From positions 1 through 64,000 of the forward strand of contig NZ_ASCA01000059.1 of NCBI RefSeq assembly GCF_002760245.1: a DNA stretch of 64,000 nt, written 5' to 3'. Source of the stretch: Streptococcus suis YS161. Its GTDB lineage: Bacteria; Bacillota; Bacilli; Lactobacillales; Streptococcaceae. Under the pieces are notes generated by a model that saw nothing but the letters and a program-made list of their open reading frames with translations, did no database searches and was not told the origin of the DNA. Shown piece by piece: positions 24,505-32,988 of this stretch. The position numbers and the translations under genes are program-made. How positions within the stretch are numbered: the stretch's first letter is position 1; every line of letters starts with the position of its first letter.

Positions 24505-25933
24505 AATGGCTTTATACCTTCGTCTTTCCGTCGATGAGGACGGGACAGACGAAAGTAACTCCATTACCAACCAACGCTATCTTTTGAATCAGTACCTTGA
24601 TCAGTCATCAGACTTTAATCATTGGGAACGCTTGGAGTTTGTGGACGATGGTTTTTCAGGAACAAGTCTTAATCGGCCTGCTTTCCAACGCTTAATGGCT
24701 GATGTAAAGTCGGGAATTATCCGTCATATCATTGTTAAGGATTTGTCTCGTTTTATGCGTGATTATCTGGAACTAGGGAATTATTTAGAAAATATTTTCC
24801 CTTTTCTCGGAGTTCGCTTCATAGCTATAAATGACCAATATGATAGTTTGACATCTGAACAAAATGGACTGGATATTGATGTTCCGTTTAGAAACCTCCT
24901 CAATGATTTCTATGCCAAGGATGTTTCTGAAAAGGTTAAGAGTGCGATGAACAGCATGAAACGCTCGGGCAAAAACATGAGCTGGTTGCCCCCATTTGGT
25001 TATCTCAAGGATCCAGAGGACCGTTTCAAGATTATTATTGACGAGACAGTTGCACCAATTGTTCGACGGATTTTCACCTTGTATCTTGATGGTAATAGTT
25101 ACCAAACAATTGCTCGACTCCTGAATGAAGAACAAGTCATTACTCCAGCAGAACGAAAGATGCAAATCAGTCAGGCACGTTACGCAAAGTCACTCCGTTT
25201 AACAACTGAGCAAAAACGAAATGTTTGGAGTAGCACTACCGTTGGTCAAATTTTAAAGAATGAAGCCTATAAGGGAACTTATCTGTTTAATACTCGGACG
25301 TATGTAAGGGGGAAGCATGTTTTCAGACCAAAATCAGAGTGGGAGCGGATTGAGAACAATCACGAAGCGATTATTTCATCAGAACTATTTGAACAAGTTG
25401 CTCGATTAAAAGCTAAGAAGGTTATCCAGAAAAAACACTCTCATCCTCCGAAAATTCCTAGCATTTTAACAGGACTGATTCGTTGTGAGCATTGTGACCA
25501 TTCTTTGATTGGTTCATATAACCATCAAGGTTATCAGTATTTTTCCTGTCGCTATTGTAAAGGACAGGGAGAAAAAATGAAGTCATGCCGAGCAGACAAG
25601 ATTGAGCAAGCAATCAAGGAGAAACTTGGGTATGAGGAGGATAAGTCCCGCCCAAAAGCTTCTAAGACTAGAGTTCTTAGAGAGATTGAGCGATTAAAGA
25701 GACAAAAACTATCCTTTTTCCAAGACTACAAGGATAGCCTGATGACTAGGGAAGATTACATTACTAAGAAAATGGTAATAGACAAAACTGTTAGGAATTT
25801 AGAAGAACAGCTGAAAGAAGTTAATACATTTCAGTTGTTGAGTAATGATAGGTTAACAAAAGAAATAGTTAGCACTCACATTGAAAAAGTAGTTGTTGAC
25901 TGCCTCGGATTTTTTACAGTTATCTATAAATAG
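24497..25933 (+). CDS. Serine recombinase 3 of the triplet (478 aa)
   Basis: Third recombinase. ATG 24497 chosen for GGAGG at 24484-24488 (8-base spacing); GTG 24488 or ATG 24491 are too close. Catalytic motif ALYLRLSVDEDGTDESNS, then IVKDLSRFMRDYLELG, and the recombinase domain NMSWLPPFGYL. A clean zinc-ribbon is present (RCEHCDHSL and CRYCKGQ, residues about 330-355), with a coiled coil at the end. Nearest to the element boundary, as expected for an integrase module. Overlaps gene 2 by 8 bases. Confidence 0.88.
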   Translation: MSKMALYLRLSVDEDGTDESNSITNQRYLLNQYLDQSSDFNHWERLEFVDDGFSGTSLNRPAFQRLMADVKSGIIRHIIVKDLSRFMRDYLELGNYLENIFPFLGVRFIAINDQYDSLTSEQNGLDIDVPFRNLLNDFYAKDVSEKVKSAMNSMKRSGKNMSWLPPFGYLKDPEDRFKIIIDETVAPIVRRIFTLYLDGNSYQTIARLLNEEQVITPAERKMQISQARYAKSLRLTTEQKRNVWSSTTVGQILKNEAYKGTYLFNTRTYVRGKHVFRPKSEWERIENNHEAIISSELFEQVARLKAKKVIQKKHSHPPKIPSILTGLIRCEHCDHSLIGSYNHQGYQYFSCRYCKGQGEKMKSCRADKIEQAIKEKLGYEEDKSRPKASKTRVLREIERLKRQKLSFFQDYKDSLMTREDYITKKMVIDKTVRNLEEQLKEVNTFQLLSNDRLTKEIVSTHIEKVVVDCLGFFTVIYK

Positions 25934-25941
25934 TTGAAGAG

Positions 25942-25972
25942 GAGACTTGAATCGTATCAAGTCTCTTTCTTG
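25942..25972 (+). terminator. Terminator of the recombinase operon
   Basis: GAGACTTGA (25942-25950) and TCAAGTCTC (25957-25965), perfect arms with a 6-base loop, followed by TTTCTT. Confidence 0.75.
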
Positions 25973-26036
25973 ATAGGTTGATTTGTGATACAATTAGTGT
26001 GAAATCTAGTAAATAAATAGTGTCAGTTACTTGACA

Positions 26037-26048
26037 TAAGAGGGACAT
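26037..26048 (+). other. Right attachment junction (attR) of the ICE in a NUDIX gene
   Basis: The NUDIX reading frame is intact back to codon GAG at 26040-26042 and is stopped by TAA at 26037-26039, where relatives would encode P-G-G-H. The crossover must fall within or next to AGGGACAT (26041-26048). The matching left end is outside the window, so the core bases cannot be fixed. Confidence 0.6.
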
Positions 26049-26387
26049 ATTGAAGAAGGCGAGAATTTCCATGATTTGGTTGTTAGAGAAGTGCAAGAAG
26101 AAACGGGTTTAACAGTCACAGATGCTCGTTTGGTTGGTCTTAAACATTGGCCGGATAAGGAAGGGAATCGTTACATTGTATTTCTCTATAAGGCAACAGA
26201 GTTTACAGGAACTATCCGATCAACTGAAGAAGGTGAGGTGCGTTGGGTCGAGAAGTCGGACCTGCCTCAGATGGATTTGGCCTATGACTTACTTGAAATC
26301 TTAAAAGTCATGGATGAGCCAGATTTGTCCGAGTTCTTTTATACCCAAAAAGGAAGCGATGGAGAGTGGGACAAGAATTTTAGGTAG
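26040..26387 (+). pseudogene. mutX: 3' part of a NUDIX hydrolase (MutX/MutT-like) cut by the ICE
   Basis: The frame opens at the attachment junction with GHIEEGENFHDLVVREVQEETGL, the complete NUDIX box (Gx5Ex7REUxEExGU), then the rest of the fold to 26387. The N-terminal 40 or so residues are missing from this side; they should lie at the left end of the ICE beyond the window. The gene is probably an 8-oxo-dGTP or related nucleotide pyrophosphatase. It may be inactive, or the ICE may supply a new start; no clear start with ribosome-binding site is visible here. Confidence 0.75.
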
Positions 26388-26412
26388 AAGCTAGAAATAG
26401 CTTCTTTTTTAT
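26386..26412 (+). terminator. Terminator of the NUDIX gene
   Basis: AGAAGCTA/TAGCTTCT arms with a 4-base loop, followed by T6. Confidence 0.7.
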
Positions 26413-26441
26413 GTTGTTTGAATAAAAATACAACAAACTAG

Positions 26442-26470
26442 TTGACAAATGTATAAAAATGACGTAAAAT
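26442..26470 (+). promoter_or_regulatory. Promoter of first amino-acid-binding lipoprotein
   Basis: TTGACA (26442-26447), 17-bp spacer, TAAAAT (26465-26470). The block from TTGACAAATG through AAAATG is nearly identical to that at 27436-27464 before the second lipoprotein gene. Confidence 0.7.
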
Positions 26471-26500
26471 GTCTTTATCTTTCAAAAAAGGAGAAAAAAT

Positions 26501-26539
26501 ATGCATTTTACTACAATGGAAGTCCGATGTTTTATATAA
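26501..26539 (+). CDS. Short upstream ORF (12 aa) before the lipoprotein
   Basis: ATG 26501 follows AAAAGGAG with good spacing and runs for 12 codons (MHFTTMEVRCFI). It ends 45 bases before the lipoprotein start. A leader peptide or a decayed start of the gene are both possible. Confidence 0.3.
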   Translation: MHFTTMEVRCFI

Positions 26540-26584
26540 AAAAACGGTATAAGTATGCACAGGATTATTTTAAAGGAGAATATG

Positions 26585-27397
26585 ATGATGAAAAAATATA
26601 TTATGACGGGATTGGTTTTGTTGGCAACAGTAGGTCTAAGTGCTTGTAGTGGAAATGCTACTCGAGAAGATACTTCTTTGAAGGATGTTCAGGAAAAGGG
26701 AAAACTAATTGTTGCATTGAATCCAGAATTTCCACCATTTGAGTTTAGAACACTGGTTGATGGTAAAGATACAATCGTTGGAGCTGACATTGAGCTTGCA
26801 AAAGCCATTGGTCAAGAATTGGGTGTAGAAGTTGAATTTTCAGCGATGAGTTTTGATAATGTTTTGAACAATGTCCAGTCAGGGCAATCGGATATTGCCA
26901 TTTCAGGAATTTCAGCCACTGAAGAGCGTGCAAAAGTGTATGATTTTTCCATTCCTTACTACACCTCAACCAATAAAGTTATTATAAATAAAGAGGATCT
27001 TGCACAATATACATCGCTTGATTCTCTAGCAGAGGCAAATATAGGAGCACAAAAAGGTTCTATTCAAGAACAAATTGTTAAAGAACAGCTTCCGTCTTCC
27101 ACGGTTATTGCTCTAGCTTCGAACGGAGAGCTGATTAATCAATTAAAATCACAGAAGCTAGAAGCAGTTATTTTTGAAGAGCCGATTGCGAAAGCCTATG
27201 TTGCCAAAAATGATGACTTGGTTATTTTAGATACTGAGATAAAAAGTAGCTATTCAGATGCCTATGCTATTGCCTTGCCAAAAGGAAGTACAGCTTTAAA
27301 GGAAAAAGTTGACTCTGTCATTACAAAACTAGTGGAATCTGGACAGATGGATCAATTTGTTCAAGAAGCCTATGAATTATCCATTGCTAACAATTAA
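26585..27397 (+). CDS. Amino-acid ABC transporter substrate-binding lipoprotein 1
   Basis: Family 3 extracellular solute-binding protein. A lipoprotein signal peptide is clear (hydrophobic core then LSACSG, lipobox Cys about residue 20). The mature part has the family opening GKLIVALNPEFPPFEF, DGKDTIVGADIELAKAI and later SGISATEERAKVYDFS. Three in-frame ATGs at 26582/26585/26588; 26585 has 6-base spacing from GGAG. It probably binds a polar amino acid. No membrane or ATPase subunit is adjacent, so it must use a transporter encoded elsewhere. Paralogue of the next gene. Confidence 0.85.
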   Translation: MMKKYIMTGLVLLATVGLSACSGNATREDTSLKDVQEKGKLIVALNPEFPPFEFRTLVDGKDTIVGADIELAKAIGQELGVEVEFSAMSFDNVLNNVQSGQSDIAISGISATEERAKVYDFSIPYYTSTNKVIINKEDLAQYTSLDSLAEANIGAQKGSIQEQIVKEQLPSSTVIALASNGELINQLKSQKLEAVIFEEPIAKAYVAKNDDLVILDTEIKSSYSDAYAIALPKGSTALKEKVDSVITKLVESGQMDQFVQEAYELSIANN

Positions 27398-27435
27398 ATT
27401 TTATACGATTAAATTGAATAAAAATAATATTTTCT

Positions 27436-27464
27436 TGACAAATGTATAAAAATGAATTAAAATG
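27436..27464 (+). promoter_or_regulatory. Promoter of second amino-acid-binding lipoprotein
   Basis: TTGACA (27436-27441), 17-bp spacer, TAAAAT (27459-27464). The long match to the promoter block at 26442-26470 suggests common control or duplication of gene with promoter. Confidence 0.7.
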
Positions 27465-27568
27465 AGAATACATTCTGAAAAACTGCAAGAAAATACAATG
27501 AAAATCAATAAGCTTCTGTTTTTTAGAATAAGTATTTTATTAAAATAAAGAGAAGGTATTTAGGAAAT

Positions 27569-28369
27569 ATGAAAAAAATCTTGGCATTAGCAGCAACAGT
27601 TTTAGCAGGACTGACATTGGCAGCTTGTTCTTCGACGTCATCACAATCCGCATTAGATAAAATTAAAGAAAAAGGTACATTGGTAGTGGCAACTAGTCCA
27701 GACTATGCTCCATTCGAGTTTCAGGCACTAGTTGATGGAAAGAATGAAGTTGTTGGTGCAGATATCATGTTGGCTCAAAAAATAGCCGACGAACTTGGGG
27801 TCAAGCTTGAAGTTTCAGCAATGAGTTTTGACAATGTATTGTCTAGCGTTCAAAATGGCAAAGCTGATATTGCAATTGCTGGTCTATCTTATTCAGAAGA
27901 GCGTGCAAAAGTTTTTGATTTCTCTGAAAGTTACTATCAAATTTCTGATGTATTACTTATCAAAAAAGATAGCGCCAATTCACTCACTTCAATTGATGCT
28001 ATGAGCGGGAAAACTCTCGCGGTACAAAAGGGTTCAACACAAGAATCCTACGCACAGGAAAACATTAGTCAAGCTAACATAATTTCTTTAACCTTGATGG
28101 GTGAAGCTGTAAATGAGCTCAAATCAGGAAAAGTTGATGCTATTTTAATGGATTCTCCAGTTGCTGCTGGTTATGTTTCACAGAATTCAGATTTAGCCGT
28201 TGCATCCGTTGAATTTCCAACGATTGATGAGAATTCGAAAGTCATTGCTTTGCCAAAAGGTAGTACAGAACTAAAAACTGCGATAGACAAGGTTATCGCA
28301 GAAGTAAAAGCAAGTGGTGAGTTTGATAGTTTCCTTGAGAAAGCTGCAACATATACAAGTGTTGAATAA
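27569..28369 (+). CDS. Amino-acid ABC transporter substrate-binding lipoprotein 2
   Basis: 266 residues, close paralogue of the previous gene. Lipoprotein signal with LTLAACSS (Cys about 20), then KGTLVVATSPDYAPFEF, DGKNEVVGADIMLAQKI, AIAGLSYSEERAKVFDFS, and the family C-terminal KALPKGSTELKTAID-like block. Same function class; expected to be tethered to the membrane and to feed a polar amino-acid transporter. The 170-base leader from its promoter holds no other gene. It is followed by a hairpin terminator. Confidence 0.87.
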   Translation: MKKILALAATVLAGLTLAACSSTSSQSALDKIKEKGTLVVATSPDYAPFEFQALVDGKNEVVGADIMLAQKIADELGVKLEVSAMSFDNVLSSVQNGKADIAIAGLSYSEERAKVFDFSESYYQISDVLLIKKDSANSLTSIDAMSGKTLAVQKGSTQESYAQENISQANIISLTLMGEAVNELKSGKVDAILMDSPVAAGYVSQNSDLAVASVEFPTIDENSKVIALPKGSTELKTAIDKVIAEVKASGEFDSFLEKAATYTSVE

Positions 28370-28377
28370 GAGAAATG

Positions 28378-28404
28378 AACAATCATCGGAAACGATGGTT
28401 GTTT
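28378..28404 (+). terminator. Rho-independent terminator
   Basis: AACAATCATCG/CGATGGTTGTT with a GAAA loop (one G-T pair) and a T run. Confidence 0.7.
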
Positions 28405-28419
28405 TTGCATGCAAAAAAG

Positions 28420-28484
28420 AATGGAGTAAGTGAGCCACACCCCAAAAGTTAGACAGAAAATTGGGGTCGGTTCAATACTCCATT
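28420..28484. repeat. Insertion-sequence end remnant in a terminator-like hairpin
   Basis: ATGGAGTA and TACTCCAT are outer arms around a block with CCCCAAAAGTTAGACA and TTGGGGTCGGTTCA. The CCCCAAAAGTTAGAC string resembles the terminal repeat of IS3/IS150-type elements. It could be a relict element end that now serves as a two-way terminator between the lipoprotein and the convergent glgB. Confidence 0.4.
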
Positions 28485-28496
28485 TTTTATAGATAA

Positions 28497-30335
28497 TTAT
28501 TTCACACGCTCTAGATAAAAACTGGTCAAACGTGGTACAGTAATTCTAGCTCCATTTTCATCGGGATAGAGGCTAAATGTGTCCATTGGAATAGCATTAG
28601 ATGAGAAGACAAGTTTATATTCGCTCTCAGCTGGCAAATCCAAGTGTACGTCAAATAGTTCTTGATCATTAAAGTTATGAATAGTCAAGATTTCTTGCAC
28701 ATCACTAGTGCGAGAAAAAGCATACAGGCTTGCTTCTTCATCTATTTTTACCCAATTAAATCCTTTTTCATAGGCTTGGTAGTCATATTTCCAGAAAGCA
28801 TCATGTTCTTTATAGAAAGTAGATAATGTTTTCATCATTTGATAGAAAGAATGGTGGATTGGAAATTGTAGCAGTCCCCAGTCCATTTCTGTATATTCGT
28901 GCCATTCACGGATATGACCCCATTCATTTCCCATGAAGAGTAATTTCTTTCCAGGATGGGCGAAGTAAAAGCTGTAGTAGACTCGAGCCAGATGGAACTT
29001 ATCTTCGTAGTCGCCATTCATCTTCTCGATAATGGAGTGCTTCCCATGAACAACTTCGTCGTGCGAAAGTGGTAGTAAGAATTGCTCGTTTTGGTTATAG
29101 TACATACCAAAAGTGATTTCATTTGAGTGATATTTTCGATAAATAGAAGGGCGTTCCACGAATTTTAGTGTATCATTCATCCAGCCCAGATCCCATTTCA
29201 TATCAAATCCAATACCGCCATCTTCTAGAGAATGTGTGACTTTAGGAAAGCTTGAAGAGTCTTCAGCAATCATCAAGACTCCCTTATAGTCGGTATGGAC
29301 CATGGCATTGACACGTTTGATAAAGTCAATTGCGGAATGATTTATCTTATCCTCATCTGTTTCACCACGCCAATAGAGGAGATAAGATAGTGCATCAACA
29401 CGGATGCCATCAAAATGGAAATATTCCAACCAGTATTTTAAATTGGAAAGAAGGAAAGAACGAGTCAGTCCTTTTCCAAGGTCAAAATTAGCAGTCCCCC
29501 ACTGGTGGTTTTCACGGTCTTGTTCGTAGGAGTATTCGTATAGCCAACTACCATCAAACTGGTAGAGCCCATGAGCATCTTTACAGAAATGAAGTGGTAC
29601 CCAGTCAAGAATCACTCCGATTCCTGCTTGGTGACATTGGTCAACTAAATACTTAAGTTCATCTGGCTTGCCATAGCGACTAGTTGGACTATAGTAGCCT
29701 GTTACCTGATAGCCCCAAGACGCATCGAGAGGATGCTCGGTAATTGGCAATAATTCAATATGTGTGTAGTTATTTTCCTTGATATGTTCGATGAGAAGTG
29801 GAGTAATTTCCTTATAACTATTGAAAGCTTCTACAGGAGCTCCTCCTTCATTTTCATTAGCAAATTTTTGCTTCCACGAACCTAAGTGCACCTCGTAGAT
29901 GGATACTGGCTGTTCTTTAAAATCATAGTTAACACGATTATACATCCAGATGTCATCTTTGAATTTATAACGCGAATTGTAGGTTGTAGAGGCAGTGTCT
30001 GGACGAACTTGGCTGAAAAATGCATAAGGGTCAGCCTTATATATTTCACGCCCATCGTGTGTGATAATCAGGTATTTATAATCTTCAAGGGATTTTAATC
30101 CGTCTACATAAAGTTGAAACACTCCATCAATTTCACGCTCCATAGAGTGACTGCGTTGCCACTCGTTAAAGTTGCCAACTAAGAATACTTCTCTGGCATT
30201 TGGGGCATAGACACGAAATTGAGTTCCGATAATTTTGTTTCGTTCTTTTATAATGTGAGCACCCATTTTTTCGTAAAGAGTGGTATGCTCACCAGCATTC
30301 ATATAATATAAATCTAGGTCAGTAAATTCTGTCAT
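28497..30335 (-). CDS. glgB: 1,4-alpha-glucan branching enzyme GlgB
   Basis: 612-residue branching enzyme of the GH13 family that makes alpha-1,6 branches in glycogen. An N-terminal CBM48 part (FRVYAPNAREVFLVGNFNEW) is followed by the (beta/alpha)8 domain with catalytic Asp in DGIRVDALSYLLYW, Glu in LMIAEDSS and Asp in LPLSHDEVVHGKHS. Last gene of a four-gene operon glgC-glgD-glgA-glgB (minus strand), 71 bases after glgA. Start supported by AAGGAG. Confidence 0.95.
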   Translation of the reverse strand: MTEFTDLDLYYMNAGEHTTLYEKMGAHIIKERNKIIGTQFRVYAPNAREVFLVGNFNEWQRSHSMEREIDGVFQLYVDGLKSLEDYKYLIITHDGREIYKADPYAFFSQVRPDTASTTYNSRYKFKDDIWMYNRVNYDFKEQPVSIYEVHLGSWKQKFANENEGGAPVEAFNSYKEITPLLIEHIKENNYTHIELLPITEHPLDASWGYQVTGYYSPTSRYGKPDELKYLVDQCHQAGIGVILDWVPLHFCKDAHGLYQFDGSWLYEYSYEQDRENHQWGTANFDLGKGLTRSFLLSNLKYWLEYFHFDGIRVDALSYLLYWRGETDEDKINHSAIDFIKRVNAMVHTDYKGVLMIAEDSSSFPKVTHSLEDGGIGFDMKWDLGWMNDTLKFVERPSIYRKYHSNEITFGMYYNQNEQFLLPLSHDEVVHGKHSIIEKMNGDYEDKFHLARVYYSFYFAHPGKKLLFMGNEWGHIREWHEYTEMDWGLLQFPIHHSFYQMMKTLSTFYKEHDAFWKYDYQAYEKGFNWVKIDEEASLYAFSRTSDVQEILTIHNFNDQELFDVHLDLPAESEYKLVFSSNAIPMDTFSLYPDENGARITVPRLTSFYLERVK

Positions 30336-30406
30336 AGCAATCTCCTTGTTGAAAAGGAGTGGACCTTGGTCGCACTCCGATTCAGTTTATTTTTTCATCT
30401 TATTTC

Positions 30407-31852
30407 CTAACCACTAATTTCACGGTAGAGCCAGATGTATTTCTCTGCCGAAGCTGTCCAACTAAAATCATGCTTCATAGCTTGTTCAACCATGGCATAC
30501 CAGTCATCGGGACGGTCATAGTAGGTTTGAAGGGCTAAATCATAGACTTGTCGCATATTGTAAGCGTCACGCCCTCCAAAGCTAAAACCAGTTCCTTCCT
30601 TGGTAGACATATTGTATGGTGCTACAGTATCAACCAATCCACCTGTTTCACGCACTAGAGGGAGTGTTCCGTAGTGCATTGAAATCAACTGGCTAATGCC
30701 GCATGGTTCAAACATAGAAGGCATGAGGAAGAGATCACTTGCTGCATAAATTTGATGGGCAAGTGGTTCATTGTAACCACGGTAGAATGCAAATTTATCA
30801 GGATAAGCATGTTTAAAGTGATTAAAGGCATTTTCAATGTCTTCCTCACCATTGCCTAAGATAACAAATTGGACATGGGCTTGAAGAAGATGGCCAAGTA
30901 CCTCGGTCAAGAGGTAGAACCCTTTTTGCCATGTCAAACGAGAGACGATACCTATCAATAGGACATTCTCATCTTGTGGAAGGGCAAATTGTGCTTGCAG
31001 GGCCAGTTTATTAGCCTTTTTACTTTTAATCGTTTCAAGACTATAATTTCTCACAAGGTACTGGTCTGTTTGACTATCCCAACTGTCATAGTCGATACCA
31101 TTGACAATACCAACCAAGTCATATTTGCGCAACTCTAGTACATGTTGCATGTTTTCGCCGAATTCTTCCGTTAGGATTTCGCGAGCATAAGTTTCAGAAA
31201 CTGTAGTAACCTTGTCAGCGTATAGGATACCAAGCTTCATGAAGCTGATACATTCATCATGAAAACGTGCAATACCATCCAAATAGTAGCTATAGTCCAT
31301 GCCAAGCGCTGACCAAAGTGCTTGTTTGTGGAAAATACCTTGAAAAGCCAAGTTATGAATAGTGAATACATGCTTGATATTGCGGAATTCTTCGCGGTAG
31401 CTATAAAAAGTACGGCAAAGGAATGGAAGGGCAGCAGTGTGCCAGTCATGTGTGTGCATGACATCTGGGAAGAAATGAAGTGCTTCTAACAGACGACATG
31501 TAGCATGTTGGAAATAGCCAAAACGCATGGCATCATCGTCGTATCCATATAGTTCATCGCGTTCAAAGAAATCGCGGTGCTCAATAAAATAGAATGTTAC
31601 TCCATCAACAACCTGACTGTAAACATTTGCCATAGATTGGATATCGCCAGCCCGCACATCAAAACTTGATACGTAATCGAAATCAGCATGGTTATTGATA
31701 GCAATTTTCTTATAGAGAGGAAGTACCACTCGGACGTCCAACCCCTGTTTTACCAATTCTTTAGGTAAGGAACCGATTACATCGGCCAAACCACCAGTCT
31801 TGATGAATGGAAGTCCTTCAGATGCTACAAAGAGAACAGATTTTTTTGTCAT
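30407..31852 (-). CDS. glgA: Glycogen synthase GlgA (ADP-glucose)
   Basis: 481-residue GT5 glycogen synthase that adds glucose from ADP-glucose to glycogen. KTGGLADVIGSLP (residues about 19-31) is the ADP-glucose-binding motif. The C-terminal part has RLTWQKGFYLL and EPCGISQLISMHYGTLPLVRETGGL with the conserved catalytic Glu. Length is normal. It is preceded by AGGAG; glgD ends 8 bases upstream. Confidence 0.95.
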   Translation of the reverse strand: MTKKSVLFVASEGLPFIKTGGLADVIGSLPKELVKQGLDVRVVLPLYKKIAINNHADFDYVSSFDVRAGDIQSMANVYSQVVDGVTFYFIEHRDFFERDELYGYDDDAMRFGYFQHATCRLLEALHFFPDVMHTHDWHTAALPFLCRTFYSYREEFRNIKHVFTIHNLAFQGIFHKQALWSALGMDYSYYLDGIARFHDECISFMKLGILYADKVTTVSETYAREILTEEFGENMQHVLELRKYDLVGIVNGIDYDSWDSQTDQYLVRNYSLETIKSKKANKLALQAQFALPQDENVLLIGIVSRLTWQKGFYLLTEVLGHLLQAHVQFVILGNGEEDIENAFNHFKHAYPDKFAFYRGYNEPLAHQIYAASDLFLMPSMFEPCGISQLISMHYGTLPLVRETGGLVDTVAPYNMSTKEGTGFSFGGRDAYNMRQVYDLALQTYYDRPDDWYAMVEQAMKHDFSWTASAEKYIWLYREISG

Positions 31853-31860
31853 GTTAGCTC

Positions 31861-32976
31861 CTAAATGATTTGGTGTGGTTTCAAGTATGAAGGCGAAGTT
31901 TCGCTTCCCTTGATGTCAATTGGGTGAATAATTTTAGTTGCTTTATCGATAATTGCATTTTCAATATTCGCCCCACTCTTGATTGTCACGCCATTGAGAA
32001 TGATTGAGTTTTTGATAACAACACCTTCTTCAATGATAACATCGCGGTCAATGACTGAATTTTCGACTTGACCATTGATGTTCGCTCCATTTGAAATTAG
32101 GCTACGTTTGACCTCTGCCAATGGACCATACAAACATGGTGAGCTATCACTTGTTTGGGTATGGATTGGCCAATCATGTTTGAAGAGGAGTTTGCGGGTA
32201 TCTTGGTCAATCAATTCAATTTGAGTATTGAAGTAGGAAGCTGTCGTATTGATACATGCGACATAATCACGATGTGCATAGCCCATAATCTTGTACTGGT
32301 CAACTGTATCACGTAAAATATCTTTTAACCAGTAGAGAGACGACACTTTGTTAGCACGTTTAATCAAGTCGATAAATGTAGTCCGTTTCATAATGTAGGC
32401 TTCAAGGGAAACGGGACGGTTTTTATATTTACCGTGGTTCTCCTCAAAAGCTACGACACGACGGTCTTCACCAAATTTGAGAGTTTGGCAGCCGATGAAA
32501 TTTTCTTTAGCATCTGAAACGTTTTTATAAAGAACGGTAATATCAGCATCCGTTGCAATATGGTCATCCATGACTTTTGAAAAATCCTGGCTATAGATGA
32601 AGTAAGATGGAGCAACTAGCACATAATCTTTTGTAGACTTTTCGATGTAGTGGATGTTTTCTGTGAAGGCATTAATATCGTGACGATAGACACTATTTGG
32701 GTCTGTTGCGCTATTGAGCAAGCGAAGGGTACCGCGTTTGCTGTTGATATTATAGTGTTTTCCTGTACCAACGTGCTGAATTGTTGAACGCATTTCAGCA
32801 GGCATGTATACTTGGAATTCTGTAATTCCAGAGTTTGACATATTGGATAGAGCAAAGTCAATTAGGCGATAACGACCTAAGAAACCGAAAGCTTGTACGC
32901 CACGGTGCTTCATCACGTCACCAAAATGTACGTTGTTTCCTTCAATATTTACAATTCCGAGAGTATTTCTTAGCAT
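31861..32976 (-). CDS. glgD: Glucose-1-phosphate adenylyltransferase subunit GlgD
   Basis: 371-residue GlgC homologue used as the second, mainly regulatory, subunit in Firmicutes. It retains the fold (GRYRLIDFALSNMSNSGI) and C-terminal left-handed beta-helix repeats (VIEEGVVIKNSIILNG), but the N-terminal catalytic GGxGxRL loop of GlgC is replaced by VNIEGNNVHFGD. This agrees with a non-catalytic role. It pairs with glgC 12 bases upstream. Confidence 0.92.
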   Translation of the reverse strand: MLRNTLGIVNIEGNNVHFGDVMKHRGVQAFGFLGRYRLIDFALSNMSNSGITEFQVYMPAEMRSTIQHVGTGKHYNINSKRGTLRLLNSATDPNSVYRHDINAFTENIHYIEKSTKDYVLVAPSYFIYSQDFSKVMDDHIATDADITVLYKNVSDAKENFIGCQTLKFGEDRRVVAFEENHGKYKNRPVSLEAYIMKRTTFIDLIKRANKVSSLYWLKDILRDTVDQYKIMGYAHRDYVACINTTASYFNTQIELIDQDTRKLLFKHDWPIHTQTSDSSPCLYGPLAEVKRSLISNGANINGQVENSVIDRDVIIEEGVVIKNSIILNGVTIKSGANIENAIIDKATKIIHPIDIKGSETSPSYLKPHQII

Positions 32977-32988
32977 AGCAGTCCTTTC

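Noticed and set aside
28420..28484. Intact insertion sequence
   Set aside because: Only short terminal-repeat-like strings remain; there is no transposase between them.
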